DNA from: Gammaproteobacteria bacterium
Lineage (GTDB): Bacteria > Pseudomonadota > Gammaproteobacteria > Natronospirales > REEB76
Assembly: GCA_028870845.1 (NCBI GenBank)
Contig: JAGWOR010000002.1
Location: forward strand, 57,510 to 121,509
DNA: 64,000 nt
Reading direction: 5' to 3'
The notes under the pieces are model-generated. The model searched no databases and was not told the origin of the DNA. It saw only the letters and a list, made by a program, of their open reading frames with translations. This document shows, piece by piece, positions 24,581-35,618 of the stretch (the stretch's first letter is position 1; each line of letters begins with the position of its first letter). The position numbers and the translations under genes were made by a program.

Positions 24581-27500
24581 ATGCCTAAACGCACGGACAT
24601 CAAGAGCATTCTGATCATCGGCGCCGGACCCATTGTCATCGGCCAGGCGTGCGAGTTCGATTATTCCGGTGCCCAGGCATGCAAAGCCTTGCGTGAAGAG
24701 GGTTTGCGTGTGGTGCTGGTAAATTCCAACCCGGCAACCATCATGACGGATCCCGGCAGCGCGGATGCGGTTTATATCGAACCGATTCACTGGCGCACCA
24801 TAGAGCGCATCATCGAAAAGGAACGCCCGGATGCCTTGTTGCCCACCATGGGCGGGCAAACGGCGCTCAACTGTGCGCTTGACCTGGTGCGTGAAGGCGT
24901 GCTGGCTAAATACCATGTGGAGATGATCGGCGCCTCCCGGGAGGCCATCGACATGGCAGAAGACCGGGACCTGTTCCGGCGGGCCATGCAGGAAATCGGG
25001 CTGGCAGTACCGCGCGCCGGCCTGGCGCACAACATGGAAGAAGCGCTGGCGGTGCAAGCGGAAATCGGTTTCCCCACCATCATCCGGCCGTCATTCACGC
25101 TGGGCGGCTCAGGCGGCGGCATCGCCTATAACCGCGATGAGTTCGTGGAAATCTGCGAACTGGGCCTGGACCTGTCACCCACCAATGAACTGCTGATCGA
25201 AGAATCTGTCCTGGGCTGGAAGGAATTCGAGATGGAGGTGGTGCGCGACCGCAAGGATAACTGCATCATCGTGTGCTCCATAGAAAATTTTGATCCCATG
25301 GGCGTGCATACCGGTGATTCCATCACCGTAGCGCCCGCCCAGACCCTGACGGACAAGGAATATCAGATCATGCGCGACGCATCACTGGCGGTGTTGCGCA
25401 AGGTCGGGGTGGAAACCGGCGGATCGAATGTCCAGTTCGCCGTCAATCCTGAAGATGGCAAGCTGCTGGTCATCGAAATGAACCCGCGCGTTTCGCGCTC
25501 ATCGGCCCTGGCGTCCAAGGCCACCGGGTTTCCGATCGCAAAAGTGGCTGCCAAGCTTGCCATTGGCTATACGCTCGATGAACTTAAGAACGAAATTACC
25601 GGCGGTGCAACCCCGGCGTCATTCGAGCCCAGCATCGATTATGTGGTGACCAAAGTTCCGCGATTCACCTTTGAAAAATTTCCACAGGCGGAGCCCAGGC
25701 TGACCACGCAGATGAAATCCGTGGGCGAGGTCATGGCTATTGGGCGTACTTTTCAGGAATCCCTGCAAAAAGCCCTGCGGGGACTGGAAACCGGCAGCCA
25801 TGGATTTGAGCCACAGATGGCGGATTTCGACGCACCAGGTGCCATGGACATGCTGCGGCATGAGCTACGGGCCCCGGGTCCGGTGCGCCTGTGGTTCGTG
25901 GCTGACGCATTCCGCGCCGGCTTATCCCTTGCTGAGGTTTCCTCCCAAACCCGAATTGACCCATGGTTTCTGGCGCAGATCGAAGATTTGGTGCGCGAAG
26001 AGGCCGCGGTAGCCGGCGCAGGACGTACACATCTGGATGCCCAACGGCTGCGCAGCTTAAAACGCAAGGGCTTTTCGGACAACCGTTTGGCAGCTTTGCT
26101 GGGTTGTGGTGAAAGCGAGATCCGGCAACTACGCCAACGTCACGGCATCCGGCCTGTGTACAAGCGTGTGGATTCCTGTGCCGCGGAATTCGCCTCTGCC
26201 ACAGCCTACATGTATTCCACTTATGAGGATGAATGTGAAGCGGCTCCGGATAAACGCAAAAAAATCGTGGTCTTAGGCGGCGGACCCAACCGCATCGGGC
26301 AGGGAATTGAGTTCGATTATTGCTGTGTACACGCGGCCTTGGCACTGCGGGAAGATGGCTATGAAACCATTATGGTGAACTGCAATCCTGAAACGGTATC
26401 CACGGATTACGACACATCGGACCGTTTGTATTTCGAACCGCTGACGTTCGAAGACGTAATGGAAATCATCGACCTGGAGCAGCCGCAAGGCGTGATCGTG
26501 CAGTTCGGTGGCCAGACTCCGCTGAAACTGGCCCGGGCCCTGGCAGCAGCGGGTGCTCCGATAATCGGCACTTCACCGGACAGCATCGACTGCGCCGAGG
26601 ATCGCGAGCGGTTTTCTAAGCTGGTTGACAGCCTCGGCCTGTTGCAGCCGCCGGCCCGAAGCGCCCATAACGTCGAGGAAGCCGTGCAGCTGGCCCGCGA
26701 AGTCGGTTTTCCATTGATGCTGCGGCCTTCCTACGTGCTGGGCGGGCGTGCAATGGAAGTGGTGTTCAATGAAAAAGACCTGATGGACTACATCCGGAAT
26801 GCCGTGCAGGTATCCAATGCATCCCCAGTGCTCATGGATCGGTTTCTGGAGGACGCCATTGAGGTGGATGTGGATGCGGTTTCCGACGGCAGGGAAGTGC
26901 TAATCGGCGGCATCATGGAGCACGTCGAGCAGGCGGGTATCCACTCCGGCGATTCCGGATGTTCACTGCCGCCTAACACCCTGCCAGCTGTAATGCAGGA
27001 TCAGATTCGTGATCAAACCAGGCAATTAGCCAAAGCACTGGATGTTGTCGGCCTGATGAATATCCAGTTCGCGATCCAGGGTGACAAGCTGTTCATACTT
27101 GAGGTCAATCCACGGGCATCGCGAACTGCGCCTTTTGTATCCAAAGCCGTAGGTTTGCCGCTGGCGAAGATCGCAGCACGTTGCATGGTCGGCAAAAGCC
27201 TGAAGCAGCAGGCAGTCAATAAGATCCCAGTGCCTGGCTATTTTTCCGTTAAACAGCCGGTCTACCCATTCATCAAATTCCGCGGCGTGGATCCTATTCT
27301 TGGACCGGAAATGAAATCCACCGGCGAGGTGATGGGCACCGGACGCAGTTTCGGCGAAGCCTATGCCAAGGCCCAGCTGGCTTCCGGCGTCATCATCCCA
27401 ACTGCGGGCAAGGCATTGCTTTCAGTTCGCGAGCAGGACAAACCCGCTGCCATCAGCCTGGCGCGAGCACTGGTGGAACGCGGATTTAAATTGGTCGCCA

Positions 27501-27802
27501 CCCATGGCACCGCCGCGGCACTGGAAGCCGCAGGCGTAACCTGCGAACATGTCAATAAAGTGCGGGAAGGAAGGCCGCATGTGGTGGACCTTATCAAAAA
27601 TGAGGAGGTCAACCTGATCGTAAACACCACCGAAGGCAAACAGGCCATACTTGAGTCCAACTCGATACGCGGTGAAGCGGTTTTCCATAAGATTACCTAC
27701 TACACCACAATTGCCGCCGCCAAGGCCACGGTCATCGCTTTGGATTATCTGGAATCGGCCGATGTGAATAAATTGCAGGATCTGCATCGGGAGCTCGCAT
27801 AA
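24581..27802 (+). CDS. carB: Carbamoyl-phosphate synthase large subunit
   Basis: 1073 residues, the normal length. Two homologous halves: the first ATP-grasp unit begins [20 protein letters not shown] and the second [20 protein letters not shown]. The matching loops [11 protein letters not shown] and [12 protein letters not shown] occur in each half. The C-terminal allosteric domain (from about 940) contains [20 protein letters not shown] and the IMP/UMP-site region. It starts 99 bp after carA, with AAGG before the ATG. Its stop overlaps greA by one base (TAATG). Confidence 0.99.
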   Translation: MPKRTDIKSILIIGAGPIVIGQACEFDYSGAQACKALREEGLRVVLVNSNPATIMTDPGSADAVYIEPIHWRTIERIIEKERPDALLPTMGGQTALNCALDLVREGVLAKYHVEMIGASREAIDMAEDRDLFRRAMQEIGLAVPRAGLAHNMEEALAVQAEIGFPTIIRPSFTLGGSGGGIAYNRDEFVEICELGLDLSPTNELLIEESVLGWKEFEMEVVRDRKDNCIIVCSIENFDPMGVHTGDSITVAPAQTLTDKEYQIMRDASLAVLRKVGVETGGSNVQFAVNPEDGKLLVIEMNPRVSRSSALASKATGFPIAKVAAKLAIGYTLDELKNEITGGATPASFEPSIDYVVTKVPRFTFEKFPQAEPRLTTQMKSVGEVMAIGRTFQESLQKALRGLETGSHGFEPQMADFDAPGAMDMLRHELRAPGPVRLWFVADAFRAGLSLAEVSSQTRIDPWFLAQIEDLVREEAAVAGAGRTHLDAQRLRSLKRKGFSDNRLAALLGCGESEIRQLRQRHGIRPVYKRVDSCAAEFASATAYMYSTYEDECEAAPDKRKKIVVLGGGPNRIGQGIEFDYCCVHAALALREDGYETIMVNCNPETVSTDYDTSDRLYFEPLTFEDVMEIIDLEQPQGVIVQFGGQTPLKLARALAAAGAPIIGTSPDSIDCAEDRERFSKLVDSLGLLQPPARSAHNVEEAVQLAREVGFPLMLRPSYVLGGRAMEVVFNEKDLMDYIRNAVQVSNASPVLMDRFLEDAIEVDVDAVSDGREVLIGGIMEHVEQAGIHSGDSGCSLPPNTLPAVMQDQIRDQTRQLAKALDVVGLMNIQFAIQGDKLFILEVNPRASRTAPFVSKAVGLPLAKIAARCMVGKSLKQQAVNKIPVPGYFSVKQPVYPFIKFRGVDPILGPEMKSTGEVMGTGRSFGEAYAKAQLASGVIIPTAGKALLSVREQDKPAAISLARALVERGFKLVATHGTAAALEAAGVTCEHVNKVREGRPHVVDLIKNEEVNLIVNTTEGKQAILESNSIRGEAVFHKITYYTTIAAAKATVIALDYLESADVNKLQDLHRELA

Positions 27803-28278
27803 TGGCGAAAACACCATTGACCGTACATGGTGCCGAGAAATTGCGGGAGGAGCTCAAGCGCCTGAAAGGTGAAGATCGCCCACGCATCATCAAGGCAATC
27901 GCCGAGGCCCGCGCCCATGGGGATCTGAGTGAAAATGCTGAATACCACGCGGCCCGCGAACAGCAGAGTTTTATCGAAGGCAGAATTCTGGAACTGGAGT
28001 CGAAGCTTTCGAATGCCGAGATCATCGACCTGAGCAAAATCAATGCGAATGGCAAGGTGGTGTTCGGTTGCACCGTGATGCTCGAAGATGAGGAAAATGG
28101 CAGTGAGGCCACCTATCAGATCGTCGGTGAGGACGAAGCTGAAATTAAAGCCGGCAGAATTTCGATTAACTCGCCTCTGGCGCGCGCACTTATCGGCAAG
28201 CAGCAGGGTGATCTGGTTGTGGTCAGAACTCCTACTGGAGAGCGGCGTCTTGAAATAATCGATGTTCGCTATGCATGA
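27802..28278 (+). CDS. greA: Transcription elongation factor GreA
   Basis: 158 residues. Stimulates RNA cleavage by backtracked RNA polymerase. The N-terminal coiled coil carries the acidic tip in [20 protein letters not shown]; the C-terminal FKBP-like domain has [20 protein letters not shown] and [15 protein letters not shown]. The ATG overlaps the carB stop by one base. Confidence 0.97.
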   Translation: MAKTPLTVHGAEKLREELKRLKGEDRPRIIKAIAEARAHGDLSENAEYHAAREQQSFIEGRILELESKLSNAEIIDLSKINANGKVVFGCTVMLEDEENGSEATYQIVGEDEAEIKAGRISINSPLARALIGKQQGDLVVVRTPTGERRLEIIDVRYA

Positions 28279-28345
28279 CGGCGCATACCCGTGGCGCGGC
28301 GGATCGATCCTGCCGGTTGTTACCAGCCGGATTTGACAGGTAACA

Positions 28346-28969
28346 ATGCCCAAACGCACCAATAGCAGTGCCCGCTGGCTGGCCGAACATTTTTCCGATG
28401 TCTATGTAAAACGCGCCCAACAGGGCGGCTGGCGTTCGCGCTCAGTATTTAAACTCGAGGAAATCCAGCGGCGTGACCATCTAATCAAGCGCGGCATGAC
28501 CATTGTTGACCTGGGTGCGGCACCGGGTGGATGGAGTCAGTACGCCGCCGGGATACTGGCGGGGCATGGAAAAATACTGGCCCTGGATATTCTCCCAATG
28601 GAGCCCCTGCCGGGCGTGGAATTTCTCCAGGGTGATTTCACCGAGGAGACGGTGGTGCGGCAGCTGCGTGAACGTCTGCACGCTGGTCTGGCTGACCTTG
28701 TATTTTCGGATATGGCCCCCAATATCAGCGGAGATGAAGCCGTGGACCAGCCCAGATTCATGCATCTGGTGGAGCAGGCCGGTGAGTTTGCCCGTTCAGT
28801 CCTGGCTCCACAGGGCATTTTCCTGGTCAAGGTATTTCAGGGCGCGGGGTTCCCGGCCTACCTTCAGGACCTGAGGGCCGGATTCCAAAAGGTCGCCATC
28901 CGCAAACCCAAGGCTTCACGCAGCCGCAGCCGGGAGCTGTATTTATTGGCTAAAAACCCAAGGGTGTAG
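28346..28969 (+). CDS. rlmE: 23S rRNA (uridine-2'-O) methyltransferase RlmE
   Basis: 207 residues (FtsJ/RrmJ). Methylates U2552 of 23S rRNA using S-adenosylmethionine. Motif I is [14 protein letters not shown]; the catalytic K-D-K-E set is represented by the first Lys near [11 protein letters not shown], Asp in [10 protein letters not shown], Lys in FLVKVFQG and Glu in SRSRELYLL. It is 67 bp after greA and 64 bp before ftsH. The small gene yhbY that often lies here is absent. Confidence 0.96.
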   Translation: MPKRTNSSARWLAEHFSDVYVKRAQQGGWRSRSVFKLEEIQRRDHLIKRGMTIVDLGAAPGGWSQYAAGILAGHGKILALDILPMEPLPGVEFLQGDFTEETVVRQLRERLHAGLADLVFSDMAPNISGDEAVDQPRFMHLVEQAGEFARSVLAPQGIFLVKVFQGAGFPAYLQDLRAGFQKVAIRKPKASRSRSRELYLLAKNPRV

Positions 28970-29033
28970 TACTGTTTTCATGTTGAATCAGGCCGCTTTC
29001 AGCAGGCCCGTGACCACCGTGAGGTAATTGAAT

Positions 29034-30968
29034 TTGAACGACTTTCTCAAATCACTGATCATCTGGATTCTGATCGCAGTTGTGCTGCTGGCGGTGTTCA
29101 ACAGTTTTACATCCAGCAGCAGCAAAACCCAGGCAATCGCCTACTCCAGTTTCCTCACGGATGTACAGGACGGCAGTGTCACGTCGGTTACATTCGATGG
29201 CCGCAACATCAGCGGCAGCCTGTCCTCCGGCGAGAAATTCAGCACCTACAGCCCGGTGATATCCGACTTTTCGCCGCTGGTGGACAACCTGCGGAAGAAC
29301 AACGCCAATGTAAAAATCGAAGCCAGGCCGCCGGAACAAACCTCATGGTTTATGCAGATACTTATCTCTTGGGCACCGATGCTGCTGTTAGTCGCCGTAT
29401 GGATTTATTTCATGCGCCAAATGACGGGCGGCGCCAGCGGACGCGGCGCCATGTCGTTCGGCAAAAGCCGGGCGCGCATGTTGGGCGAAGACCAGGTGAA
29501 GATCAATTTCAGTGACGTTGCCGGGGTCGAGGAAGCCAAGGAGGAGGTGGCGGAGCTGGTGGAATTCCTGCGTGATCCTGGCAAGTTCCAGAAATTGGGC
29601 GGGCGCATTCCGCGCGGCGTATTGATGGTGGGTTCCCCTGGAACCGGCAAGACCTTGCTGGCCAAAGCCATTGCCGGGGAAGCCAAGGTGCCATTCTTCA
29701 GCATCTCGGGCTCGGACTTTGTGGAGATGTTCGTGGGCGTGGGCGCTTCCCGGGTACGTGACATGTTCGAGCAGGCCAAGAAGCATGCCCCGTGCATTAT
29801 TTTCATCGATGAAATTGATGCCGTAGGCCGGCACCGGGGCGCTGGCCTGGGCGGTGGACATGATGAGCGCGAGCAGACGCTCAATCAGCTGCTGGTGGAG
29901 ATGGACGGCTTCGAGGGCAGCGAGGGTGTAATCGTGATCGCCGCAACCAACCGTCCCGATGTGCTGGATCCAGCCTTGTTGAGGCCGGGCCGTTTTGACC
30001 GTCAGGTTGTGGTGCCATTGCCGGATGTGCGCGGTCGCGAACAGATACTCAAGGTGCATATGCGCAAAGTGCCGATTGCCGATGATGTAAAACCATCCAT
30101 CATCGCGCGCGGTACACCGGGCTTTTCCGGCGCGGATCTCGCCAACCTGGTAAACGAAGCCGCGCTGTTCGCTGCGCGTGTCAATAAACGCAGCGTCAGC
30201 ATGGATGAATTTGAAAAGGCCAAGGATAAAATCATGATGGGTGCTGAGCGGCGCTCCATGGTCATGAGCGAGGAAGAAAAGCGTCTGACTGCTTTCCATG
30301 AATCCGGTCACGCGATTATCGGCCGTCTGGTTCCGGAGCATGATCCGGTTTACAAAGTCAGCATCATTCCGCGCGGCCGCGCATTGGGCATCACCATGTT
30401 TCTGCCGGAAGATGACCGCTACAGCTACAGCAAGCGCCGCCTGGAAAGCCAGTTATCCAGCCTGTTTGGCGGGCGGGTAGCCGAAGAACTGGTTTTTGGC
30501 AAAGATTGCGTGACCACAGGGGCTGCCAACGACATCGAGCGTGCCACGCACATTGCCCGTAATATGGTCACTAAATGGGGATTGTCCGAAAAATTGGGTC
30601 CGCTCAGTTATGAAGAGGAAGAGGGCGAGGTATTCCTCGGCCACTCGGTAACCCGACATAAGAACATATCCAGCGACACGCAAAACACCATTGATATGGA
30701 GGTGCGCAGCCTTATCGACCGGAACTACCAGCGCGCTACACAGCTGCTGACTGATAACCTTGATAAACTTAAAATTATGGCTGATGCCCTGATGAAGTAC
30801 GAAACGATTGACTCCAATCAGATCGATGCCATCATGAACGGCAAGCAGCCGGGAGCTCCGCAAGGATGGGATGAAAGCGATCATGGCGGGCACGCGGAGG
30901 CTGCAAATGGAACTTCAGAGATTGCCAAAAAAGACAGCAAAATCGGCGGGCCAGCAAGCCAGCACTGA
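29034..30968 (+). CDS. ftsH: ATP-dependent zinc metalloprotease FtsH
   Basis: 644 residues. Membrane AAA+ protease for quality control and for degrading LpxC and sigma-32. I prefer TTG 29034, nine bases after GAGG, giving [23 protein letters not shown] 29028 is too close to that site. Two N-terminal membrane helices flank a periplasmic segment. Walker [19 protein letters not shown], Walker [17 protein letters not shown], the arginine-finger region and the zinc site HESGH are all present. A terminator follows. Confidence 0.98.
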   Translation: MNDFLKSLIIWILIAVVLLAVFNSFTSSSSKTQAIAYSSFLTDVQDGSVTSVTFDGRNISGSLSSGEKFSTYSPVISDFSPLVDNLRKNNANVKIEARPPEQTSWFMQILISWAPMLLLVAVWIYFMRQMTGGASGRGAMSFGKSRARMLGEDQVKINFSDVAGVEEAKEEVAELVEFLRDPGKFQKLGGRIPRGVLMVGSPGTGKTLLAKAIAGEAKVPFFSISGSDFVEMFVGVGASRVRDMFEQAKKHAPCIIFIDEIDAVGRHRGAGLGGGHDEREQTLNQLLVEMDGFEGSEGVIVIAATNRPDVLDPALLRPGRFDRQVVVPLPDVRGREQILKVHMRKVPIADDVKPSIIARGTPGFSGADLANLVNEAALFAARVNKRSVSMDEFEKAKDKIMMGAERRSMVMSEEEKRLTAFHESGHAIIGRLVPEHDPVYKVSIIPRGRALGITMFLPEDDRYSYSKRRLESQLSSLFGGRVAEELVFGKDCVTTGAANDIERATHIARNMVTKWGLSEKLGPLSYEEEEGEVFLGHSVTRHKNISSDTQNTIDMEVRSLIDRNYQRATQLLTDNLDKLKIMADALMKYETIDSNQIDAIMNGKQPGAPQGWDESDHGGHAEAANGTSEIAKKDSKIGGPASQH

Positions 30969-30986
30969 TAAAACATGGTGTAATCC

Positions 30987-31011
30987 AAGCCGGCGCCTGC
31001 GCCGGCTTTTT
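30987..31011 (+). terminator. Intrinsic terminator after ftsH
   Basis: AAGCCGGCG (30987-30995), CCTG loop, CGCCGGCTT (31000-31008) then a TTTTTATTT run. It separates ftsH from folP by only about 30 bp. Confidence 0.93.
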
Positions 31012-31041
31012 ATTTGGTCATGATAATCATCGGCAAGCAAC

Positions 31042-31875
31042 ATGCAGCTAGAGTTGCCCGCTAAAACGCTGGACCTGGCCGCGCCCAGAGTCATGGGAGT
31101 TTTAAACCGGACCCCGGATTCATTTTCAGATGCAGGCGCGTTCCAAAATCTGGAAAGTGCTTTACAGCATGCCCTGCGGATGGTCGATGAAGGCGCGGAT
31201 ATCATCGACGTTGGCGGAGAATCCACCCGTCCCGGCTCTGCCGGTGTTTCAGTCCAGGAGGAATTGGACCGTGTCGTTCCCCTGGTAGAAAGGCTGGTGA
31301 GTGTGTCTGAAATTCCCATATCCATCGACACCAGCAAACCGGAAGTAATGCGCGCAGCGGTCGCTGCCGGTGCGGCCATGATCAATGATGTATATGCATT
31401 GCGCAGGCCTGGCGCGCTTGAGGCAGCACGCGCTTGCGCAGTGCCCGTATGCCTGATGCACATGCAAGGTGAGCCGCGAACCATGCAGAAATCCCCCGCA
31501 TATGAGGATGTAGTCGCAGAGGTAAGGCAGTTTCTCGAGGCACGTGTACAGGCATGCGTTTCCGCGGGCATACCGCGGCAAAAGCTTGTCATTGACCCTG
31601 GTTTTGGTTTCGGCAAGACGCTGGCCCATAATCTCGGGCTATTGCGAGATTTAGCTGTATTGACCTCCTTGGAGGTGCCGATATTGGTGGGCTTGTCCCG
31701 CAAGTCTATGATCGGCGCGCTGCTGGGAAATGCGCCGGTGACCGACAGGCTGCAGGGTAGTGTGGTGGCGGCGGTTATTGCAGTATTGCATGGCGCCCGT
31801 CTGGTACGAACACACGATGTGCTGCCTACAGTACAAGCACTGAGGATTGCCGCCGCGATTTGTGTGCATGAATGA
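31042..31875 (+). CDS. folP: Dihydropteroate synthase
   Basis: 277 residues. Joins p-aminobenzoate to the pterin in folate synthesis; the sulfonamide target. The loop RVMGVLNRTPDSFSDAG and the motif DVGGESTRPGSAGVSVQEE are the DHPS signatures; DPGFGFGKTLAHNL and GLSRKSMIGALLG follow. There is no clear ribosome-binding site. The stop overlaps the first possible glmM start by four bases. Confidence 0.97.
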   Translation: MQLELPAKTLDLAAPRVMGVLNRTPDSFSDAGAFQNLESALQHALRMVDEGADIIDVGGESTRPGSAGVSVQEELDRVVPLVERLVSVSEIPISIDTSKPEVMRAAVAAGAAMINDVYALRRPGALEAARACAVPVCLMHMQGEPRTMQKSPAYEDVVAEVRQFLEARVQACVSAGIPRQKLVIDPGFGFGKTLAHNLGLLRDLAVLTSLEVPILVGLSRKSMIGALLGNAPVTDRLQGSVVAAVIAVLHGARLVRTHDVLPTVQALRIAAAICVHE

Positions 31876-31907
31876 TAGAATCCAGTGATGCTGCGTTGGC
31901 GCCAACC

Positions 31908-33245
31908 ATGACACGCAAGTTTTTTGGAACCGACGGCATCCGCGGCCCTGTCGGCAGCCCGCACATGAGCGCGGATTTCGTGTTGCGGCTTGGATGGGCT
32001 GCGGGCCGTGTATTGGCGCCGAACGGTGGCGGTGAGGTTCTGATCGGCAAAGATACGCGGATTTCCGGATACATGTTCGAATCTGCTCTGGAGGCCGGAT
32101 TATCCGCCGCCGGCGTCAACGTACAACTGCTGGGTCCAATGCCCACGCCGGCAATTGCCTTCCTCACGCATACCGTAAAAGCACAGGCGGGTATCGTGAT
32201 TAGCGCCTCGCATAATTCCTATCAGGATAACGGCATCAAGTTTTTCTCCGCAGATGGCCGCAAACTTCCGGATGAGGTGGAAATGCGGATTGAGGACACC
32301 ATCGCCAGCCCATTCGTAACCGCGCAACCGGACGCCCTGGGCAGTGCAAAGCGCATGACCGACGCCGCCGACCGCTATATGGAATTTTGCCGCACCCGGG
32401 TGGCCGCAGGCATTAGCTTCAATGGCCTGAAGATGGTCATTGACTGCGCCCATGGCGCGACCTACCGCATCGCTCCAGCGCTTTTTAAAAGCATGGGTGC
32501 ACAGAGTATCAGTATCGGCGTGCATCCAGACGGGCTTAACATCAACAGGGATTGCGGTTCTACTCATCCCCAGGGTTTACAACTCAAAGTAAAAGAAACT
32601 GGAGCTCAACTCGGCATCGCCTTCGACGGCGATGGTGACCGCGTCATCATGGTTGACCACAAGGGCGAAATTGTGGATGGCGATCAGATGCTTTACATCA
32701 TTGCCATGTGGCGCAAGCAGAAACAGTTACTGCGGGGCCCTGTGGTGGGAACCCAGATGAGCAATCTCGGCCTGGAGCAGGCATTGCAAGCATCCGGCAT
32801 CGATTTCCGCCGCTCGCAGGTGGGCGACCGTTACGTACTGGCTATGCTGGAGGAGTGCAACGGGATGCTGGGTGGGGAAAACTCGGGGCATATTTTATGC
32901 CTGGACCGTACCACCACCGGCGATGGAATAATCTCAGCGCTGCAGGTGCTGGAAGTGATGATTTCATCGGGACGTACATTGAATGACCTGAAATCAGGCA
33001 TGCACAAGTATCCACAATGCCTGGTGAATGTAAAAACACAGCAGCGGGTAGACCTGCAGGATACATCCATTTGCAGGGCTGTTGATGAAGCACAACGACG
33101 CCTGGACGGACATGGCCGTGTTTTACTGCGCCATTCGGGTACTGAACCATTGGTACGGGTCATGGTGGAAGCCGAGGATGTGGGGCTAACGCATCAAATC
33201 GCTGATTCCATCGCAGATGCCGTGCGCGCCGCGGTGAAACATTGA
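31908..33245 (+). CDS. glmM: Phosphoglucosamine mutase
   Basis: Converts glucosamine-6-phosphate to glucosamine-1-phosphate for peptidoglycan and LPS. Family similarity begins at MTRKFFGTDGIRG, so ATG 31908 (445 residues) is preferred. An ATG at 31872 overlapping the folP stop would add 12 residues and would suit translational coupling; neither has a Shine-Dalgarno. The phosphoserine loop is GIVISASHNSYQDNGIKFFS, the metal loop FDGDGDRVIMVD, and the C-terminal phosphate site RHSGTEPLVRVMVE. Confidence 0.97.
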   Translation: MTRKFFGTDGIRGPVGSPHMSADFVLRLGWAAGRVLAPNGGGEVLIGKDTRISGYMFESALEAGLSAAGVNVQLLGPMPTPAIAFLTHTVKAQAGIVISASHNSYQDNGIKFFSADGRKLPDEVEMRIEDTIASPFVTAQPDALGSAKRMTDAADRYMEFCRTRVAAGISFNGLKMVIDCAHGATYRIAPALFKSMGAQSISIGVHPDGLNINRDCGSTHPQGLQLKVKETGAQLGIAFDGDGDRVIMVDHKGEIVDGDQMLYIIAMWRKQKQLLRGPVVGTQMSNLGLEQALQASGIDFRRSQVGDRYVLAMLEECNGMLGGENSGHILCLDRTTTGDGIISALQVLEVMISSGRTLNDLKSGMHKYPQCLVNVKTQQRVDLQDTSICRAVDEAQRRLDGHGRVLLRHSGTEPLVRVMVEAEDVGLTHQIADSIADAVRAAVKH

Positions 33246-33304
33246 TTACAGCCTGGTGACATAATTATGCTGATGCGCTTTTCAATGCCGTGCGGGATCC
33301 ATCG

Positions 33305-34057
33305 ATGAGAAAATTCCTGATTGCAGGTAACTGGAAAATGAATGGCACCCGCGATAGCGCGGTCCAGCTTGCAGATGAAATTGTCCGTGGCTTAGAACCC
33401 AGTGAACAGTTGGAAATACTGGTTTGTCCCCCGTTTATCTTTCTGCTGGAGGTTGCCAGGCGTCTCAAGAACAGCAGGCTGCTGCTGGGTGCACAGGATA
33501 TATGTGCCGATGATAACGGCGCTTATACCGGTGAGGTTTCCGGCAGCATGTTGCGCGAAGCGGAATGCCGTTATGTAATAGTCGGACACTCGGAACGCCG
33601 TTCTTTGTATGCGGAAAACGACAGCCTGGTAGCGCGCAAGTTCATCGCCGCGCAAAATGCCGGGTTGATTCCCATTCTTTGCGTCGGGGAAACCCTGGAG
33701 CAGAGACAAAACGGTCAAACCCACGCCGTGGTCCTCGGGCAGCTAAATGCCGTGTTGGAGGTCGCCGGTTTACAGGCGTTCGGGCATGCGGTAATGGCTT
33801 ATGAACCTGTATGGGCGATCGGTACGGGTAAAAACGCTACCCCGGAACAGGCACAGGAAGTTCATGCATCAATACGTGCCAGTCTGGGCTCCAGGGATGC
33901 TAAAATAGCCAGCCGCATACGGCTGTTATATGGTGGCAGCGTCAAGGCTGCAAATGCAGCCGAACTGCTCAAAATGCCTGATATCGACGGCGGTTTGGTA
34001 GGCGGAGCTTCCCTGGAAGCGAAGGAATTTCTTGCCATCTGCAAGGCGGCCGGCTAG
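33305..34057 (+). CDS. tpiA: Triosephosphate isomerase
   Basis: 250 residues from ATG 33305 (MRKFLIAGNWKMNG). A GTG at 33290 would add five residues. The catalytic set is present: Lys in NWKMNG, His in VGHSERR, Glu in YEPVWAIGTG; the phosphate loop is YGGSVKAANAAEL. Interconverts dihydroxyacetone phosphate and glyceraldehyde-3-phosphate. Followed by secG, a usual order. Confidence 0.98.
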   Translation: MRKFLIAGNWKMNGTRDSAVQLADEIVRGLEPSEQLEILVCPPFIFLLEVARRLKNSRLLLGAQDICADDNGAYTGEVSGSMLREAECRYVIVGHSERRSLYAENDSLVARKFIAAQNAGLIPILCVGETLEQRQNGQTHAVVLGQLNAVLEVAGLQAFGHAVMAYEPVWAIGTGKNATPEQAQEVHASIRASLGSRDAKIASRIRLLYGGSVKAANAAELLKMPDIDGGLVGGASLEAKEFLAICKAAG

Positions 34058-34087
34058 CGGCCTTTTGTAGCAAATTCGAGCGGATTT

Positions 34088-34492
34088 ATGCTGTATACAA
34101 TTCTTGAAATCACATTGGTTTTTGTAGCTGTGGCATTGATAATTTTCATATTGCTGCAGCAGGGCAAGGGGGCAGACGCCGGGGCAGCCTTCGGCAGCGG
34201 TGCATCCGGGACTGTTTTTGGGGCGGGAGGCGCAGCGAATTTCCTCAGCCACATAACCGCGGTGCTGGCGGCAATCTTCTTTGTGCTGGCGCTGGCCATG
34301 GCCTATATGTCGCATCATGTGGCCGCCACTCCACAGAGCATCGTCGAAAAGGCGGCCCAGCAGCAAACCACGGCAGTTAAAACCGCCGGCGCCCCGCCAG
34401 CTGCAACACGCACGAAGCCTGCGGCTAAGAACACGCCACCGGAATCCAAGCCCGCCAGCAACCCGGCGCCTGCAAAACCCCCACTACATTGA
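34088..34492 (+). CDS. secG: Preprotein translocase subunit SecG
   Basis: 134 residues. Two membrane helices (about 1-22 and 54-76) with the conserved loop LQQGKGADAGAAFGSGASGT. The last 50 residues are an Ala/Pro/Lys/Thr-rich low-complexity tail, longer than the E. coli tail. Part of the SecYEG channel. Confidence 0.95.
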   Translation: MLYTILEITLVFVAVALIIFILLQQGKGADAGAAFGSGASGTVFGAGGAANFLSHITAVLAAIFFVLALAMAYMSHHVAATPQSIVEKAAQQQTTAVKTAGAPPAATRTKPAAKNTPPESKPASNPAPAKPPLH

Positions 34493-34510
34493 TTGCAGAA
34501 ATTCTGCAAT
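34492..34510 (+). other. Hairpin at the end of secG
   Basis: ATTGCAGA (34492-34499) and TCTGCAAT (34503-34510) with a three-base loop, starting in the stop codon. No T-run; a weak terminator at best. Confidence 0.4.
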
Positions 34511-34556
34511 GACTTGGGTCGTGTCAACCGGCATCGTTTTTAACCAGGCGATACGT

Positions 34557-34562
34557 TAGAAT
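34557..34562 (+). promoter_or_regulatory. -10 element for tRNA-Leu
   Basis: TAGAAT, 55 bp before the mature tRNA 5' end, with an AT-rich TCGTTTTTAAC about 17 bp upstream as a weak -35. Confidence 0.4.
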
Positions 34563-34616
34563 TAAGCCGCTTTGCGGACGGCTGGCAGACGCGCCGGTAT
34601 CCTGTTTATCCAAAAT

Positions 34617-34701
34617 GCCGACGTGGTGGAATTGGTAGACACGCTACTTTGAGGTGGTAGTGGGTAAAACCGTGGGAGTTCGAGTCTCCCCGTCGGCACC
34701 A
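34617..34701 (+). tRNA. tRNA-Leu (anticodon GAG)
   Basis: 85-nt class II tRNA: acceptor GCCGACG with CGTCGGC, anticodon loop CTTTGAGGT with GAG, long variable arm, T-loop GTTCGAGTC, discriminator A and encoded CCA. It lies between secG and nuoA, a common place for this tRNA. Confidence 0.96.
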
Positions 34702-34779
34702 GCATTTCAGCCCAGATTGGTTTGCGCACCCCGCGCACTCAAACTGGCGTCGGTGCATAGCTTTTGTTGGTAGGAGAGC

Positions 34780-35151
34780 ATGCTACAGAACTACGTCCCC
34801 ATACTCCTGTTTTTGATCTGCGGATTCCTTTTTGGTTGCGTGCTGGTCGGAACCGGGTTCATTGCGAGTACCCTGCTGGGCAACCGCCGGCCGGACTCAG
34901 AAAAGCAATCACCTTACGAATGCGGTTTCGAGCCGTTTGAAGACACCCGGATGAAATTTGATGTCCGCTACTACCTGGTGGCGATCATATTCATCATGTT
35001 CGATCTGGAAACGGCCTTTCTGTTTCCCTGGGCCGTTTCCCTGCGTAACATCGGTGTGTTCGGCTTCATCTCGATGCTGATATTTCTCGTCATCGTCATG
35101 GTCGTCGGTTTCGCCTATGAGTGGAAGAAAGGGGCTCTGGAGTGGGAGTAG
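34780..35151 (+). CDS. nuoA: NADH-quinone oxidoreductase subunit A
   Basis: 123 residues with three membrane helices; the conserved [15 protein letters not shown] loop appears as [28 protein letters not shown] gives a good ribosome-binding site. First gene of the fourteen-gene complex I operon; overlaps nuoB by ten bases. A promoter probably lies in the 78 bp after tRNA-Leu, or the operon is read through from the tRNA. Confidence 0.97.
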   Translation: MLQNYVPILLFLICGFLFGCVLVGTGFIASTLLGNRRPDSEKQSPYECGFEPFEDTRMKFDVRYYLVAIIFIMFDLETAFLFPWAVSLRNIGVFGFISMLIFLVIVMVVGFAYEWKKGALEWE

Positions 35152-35618
35152 ACGGGATCCAACAGAAAGGATTTGTAACCACCGGCGTGGACGCCCTGGT
35201 CAATTGGGCGCGTACCGGCTCACTCTGGCCCATGACCTTCGGTCTGGCGTGTTGTGCCATAGAGATGATGCATGCGGGGGCGTCACGCTACGACCTGGAC
35301 CGGTTTGGCGTGATTTTCCGACCCAGCCCGAGGCAATCAGACGTAATGATCGTGGCCGGCACGTTGGTCAATAAAATGGCTCCGGCGCTGCGTAAAGTCT
35401 ATGACCAGATGGCCGAACCGCGCTGGGTGATTTCCATGGGTTCGTGTGCAAATGGCGGCGGTTATTACCACTATTCCTATTCTGTGGTGCGCGGGTGCGA
35501 TCGGATAGTTCCCGTAGATGTCTATGTGCCCGGCTGCCCGCCGAGCGCCGAGCAGCTGCTCTACGGCATCATTCAGTTACAGAAGAAAATAAAGCGTACC
35601 AACACTATCGCACGTTGA
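35142..35618 (+). CDS. nuoB: NADH-quinone oxidoreductase subunit B
   Basis: Carries cluster N2, the last iron-sulfur centre before quinone. GTG 35142 gives [20 protein letters not shown], in line with the family; an ATG at 35121 would add seven odd residues. 158 residues. The cluster cysteines are in [23 protein letters not shown] and [14 protein letters not shown]. Confidence 0.96.
   Translation: MGVDGIQQKGFVTTGVDALVNWARTGSLWPMTFGLACCAIEMMHAGASRYDLDRFGVIFRPSPRQSDVMIVAGTLVNKMAPALRKVYDQMAEPRWVISMGSCANGGGYYHYSYSVVRGCDRIVPVDVYVPGCPPSAEQLLYGIIQLQKKIKRTNTIAR

Noticed and set aside
29388..30341. Long antisense open frame over ftsH (317 codons)
   Set aside because: It mirrors conserved ftsH codons, has no family resemblance, and such frames are expected opposite GC-rich genes. 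Similar frames opposite folP, nuoM and nuoG were dropped for the same reason.
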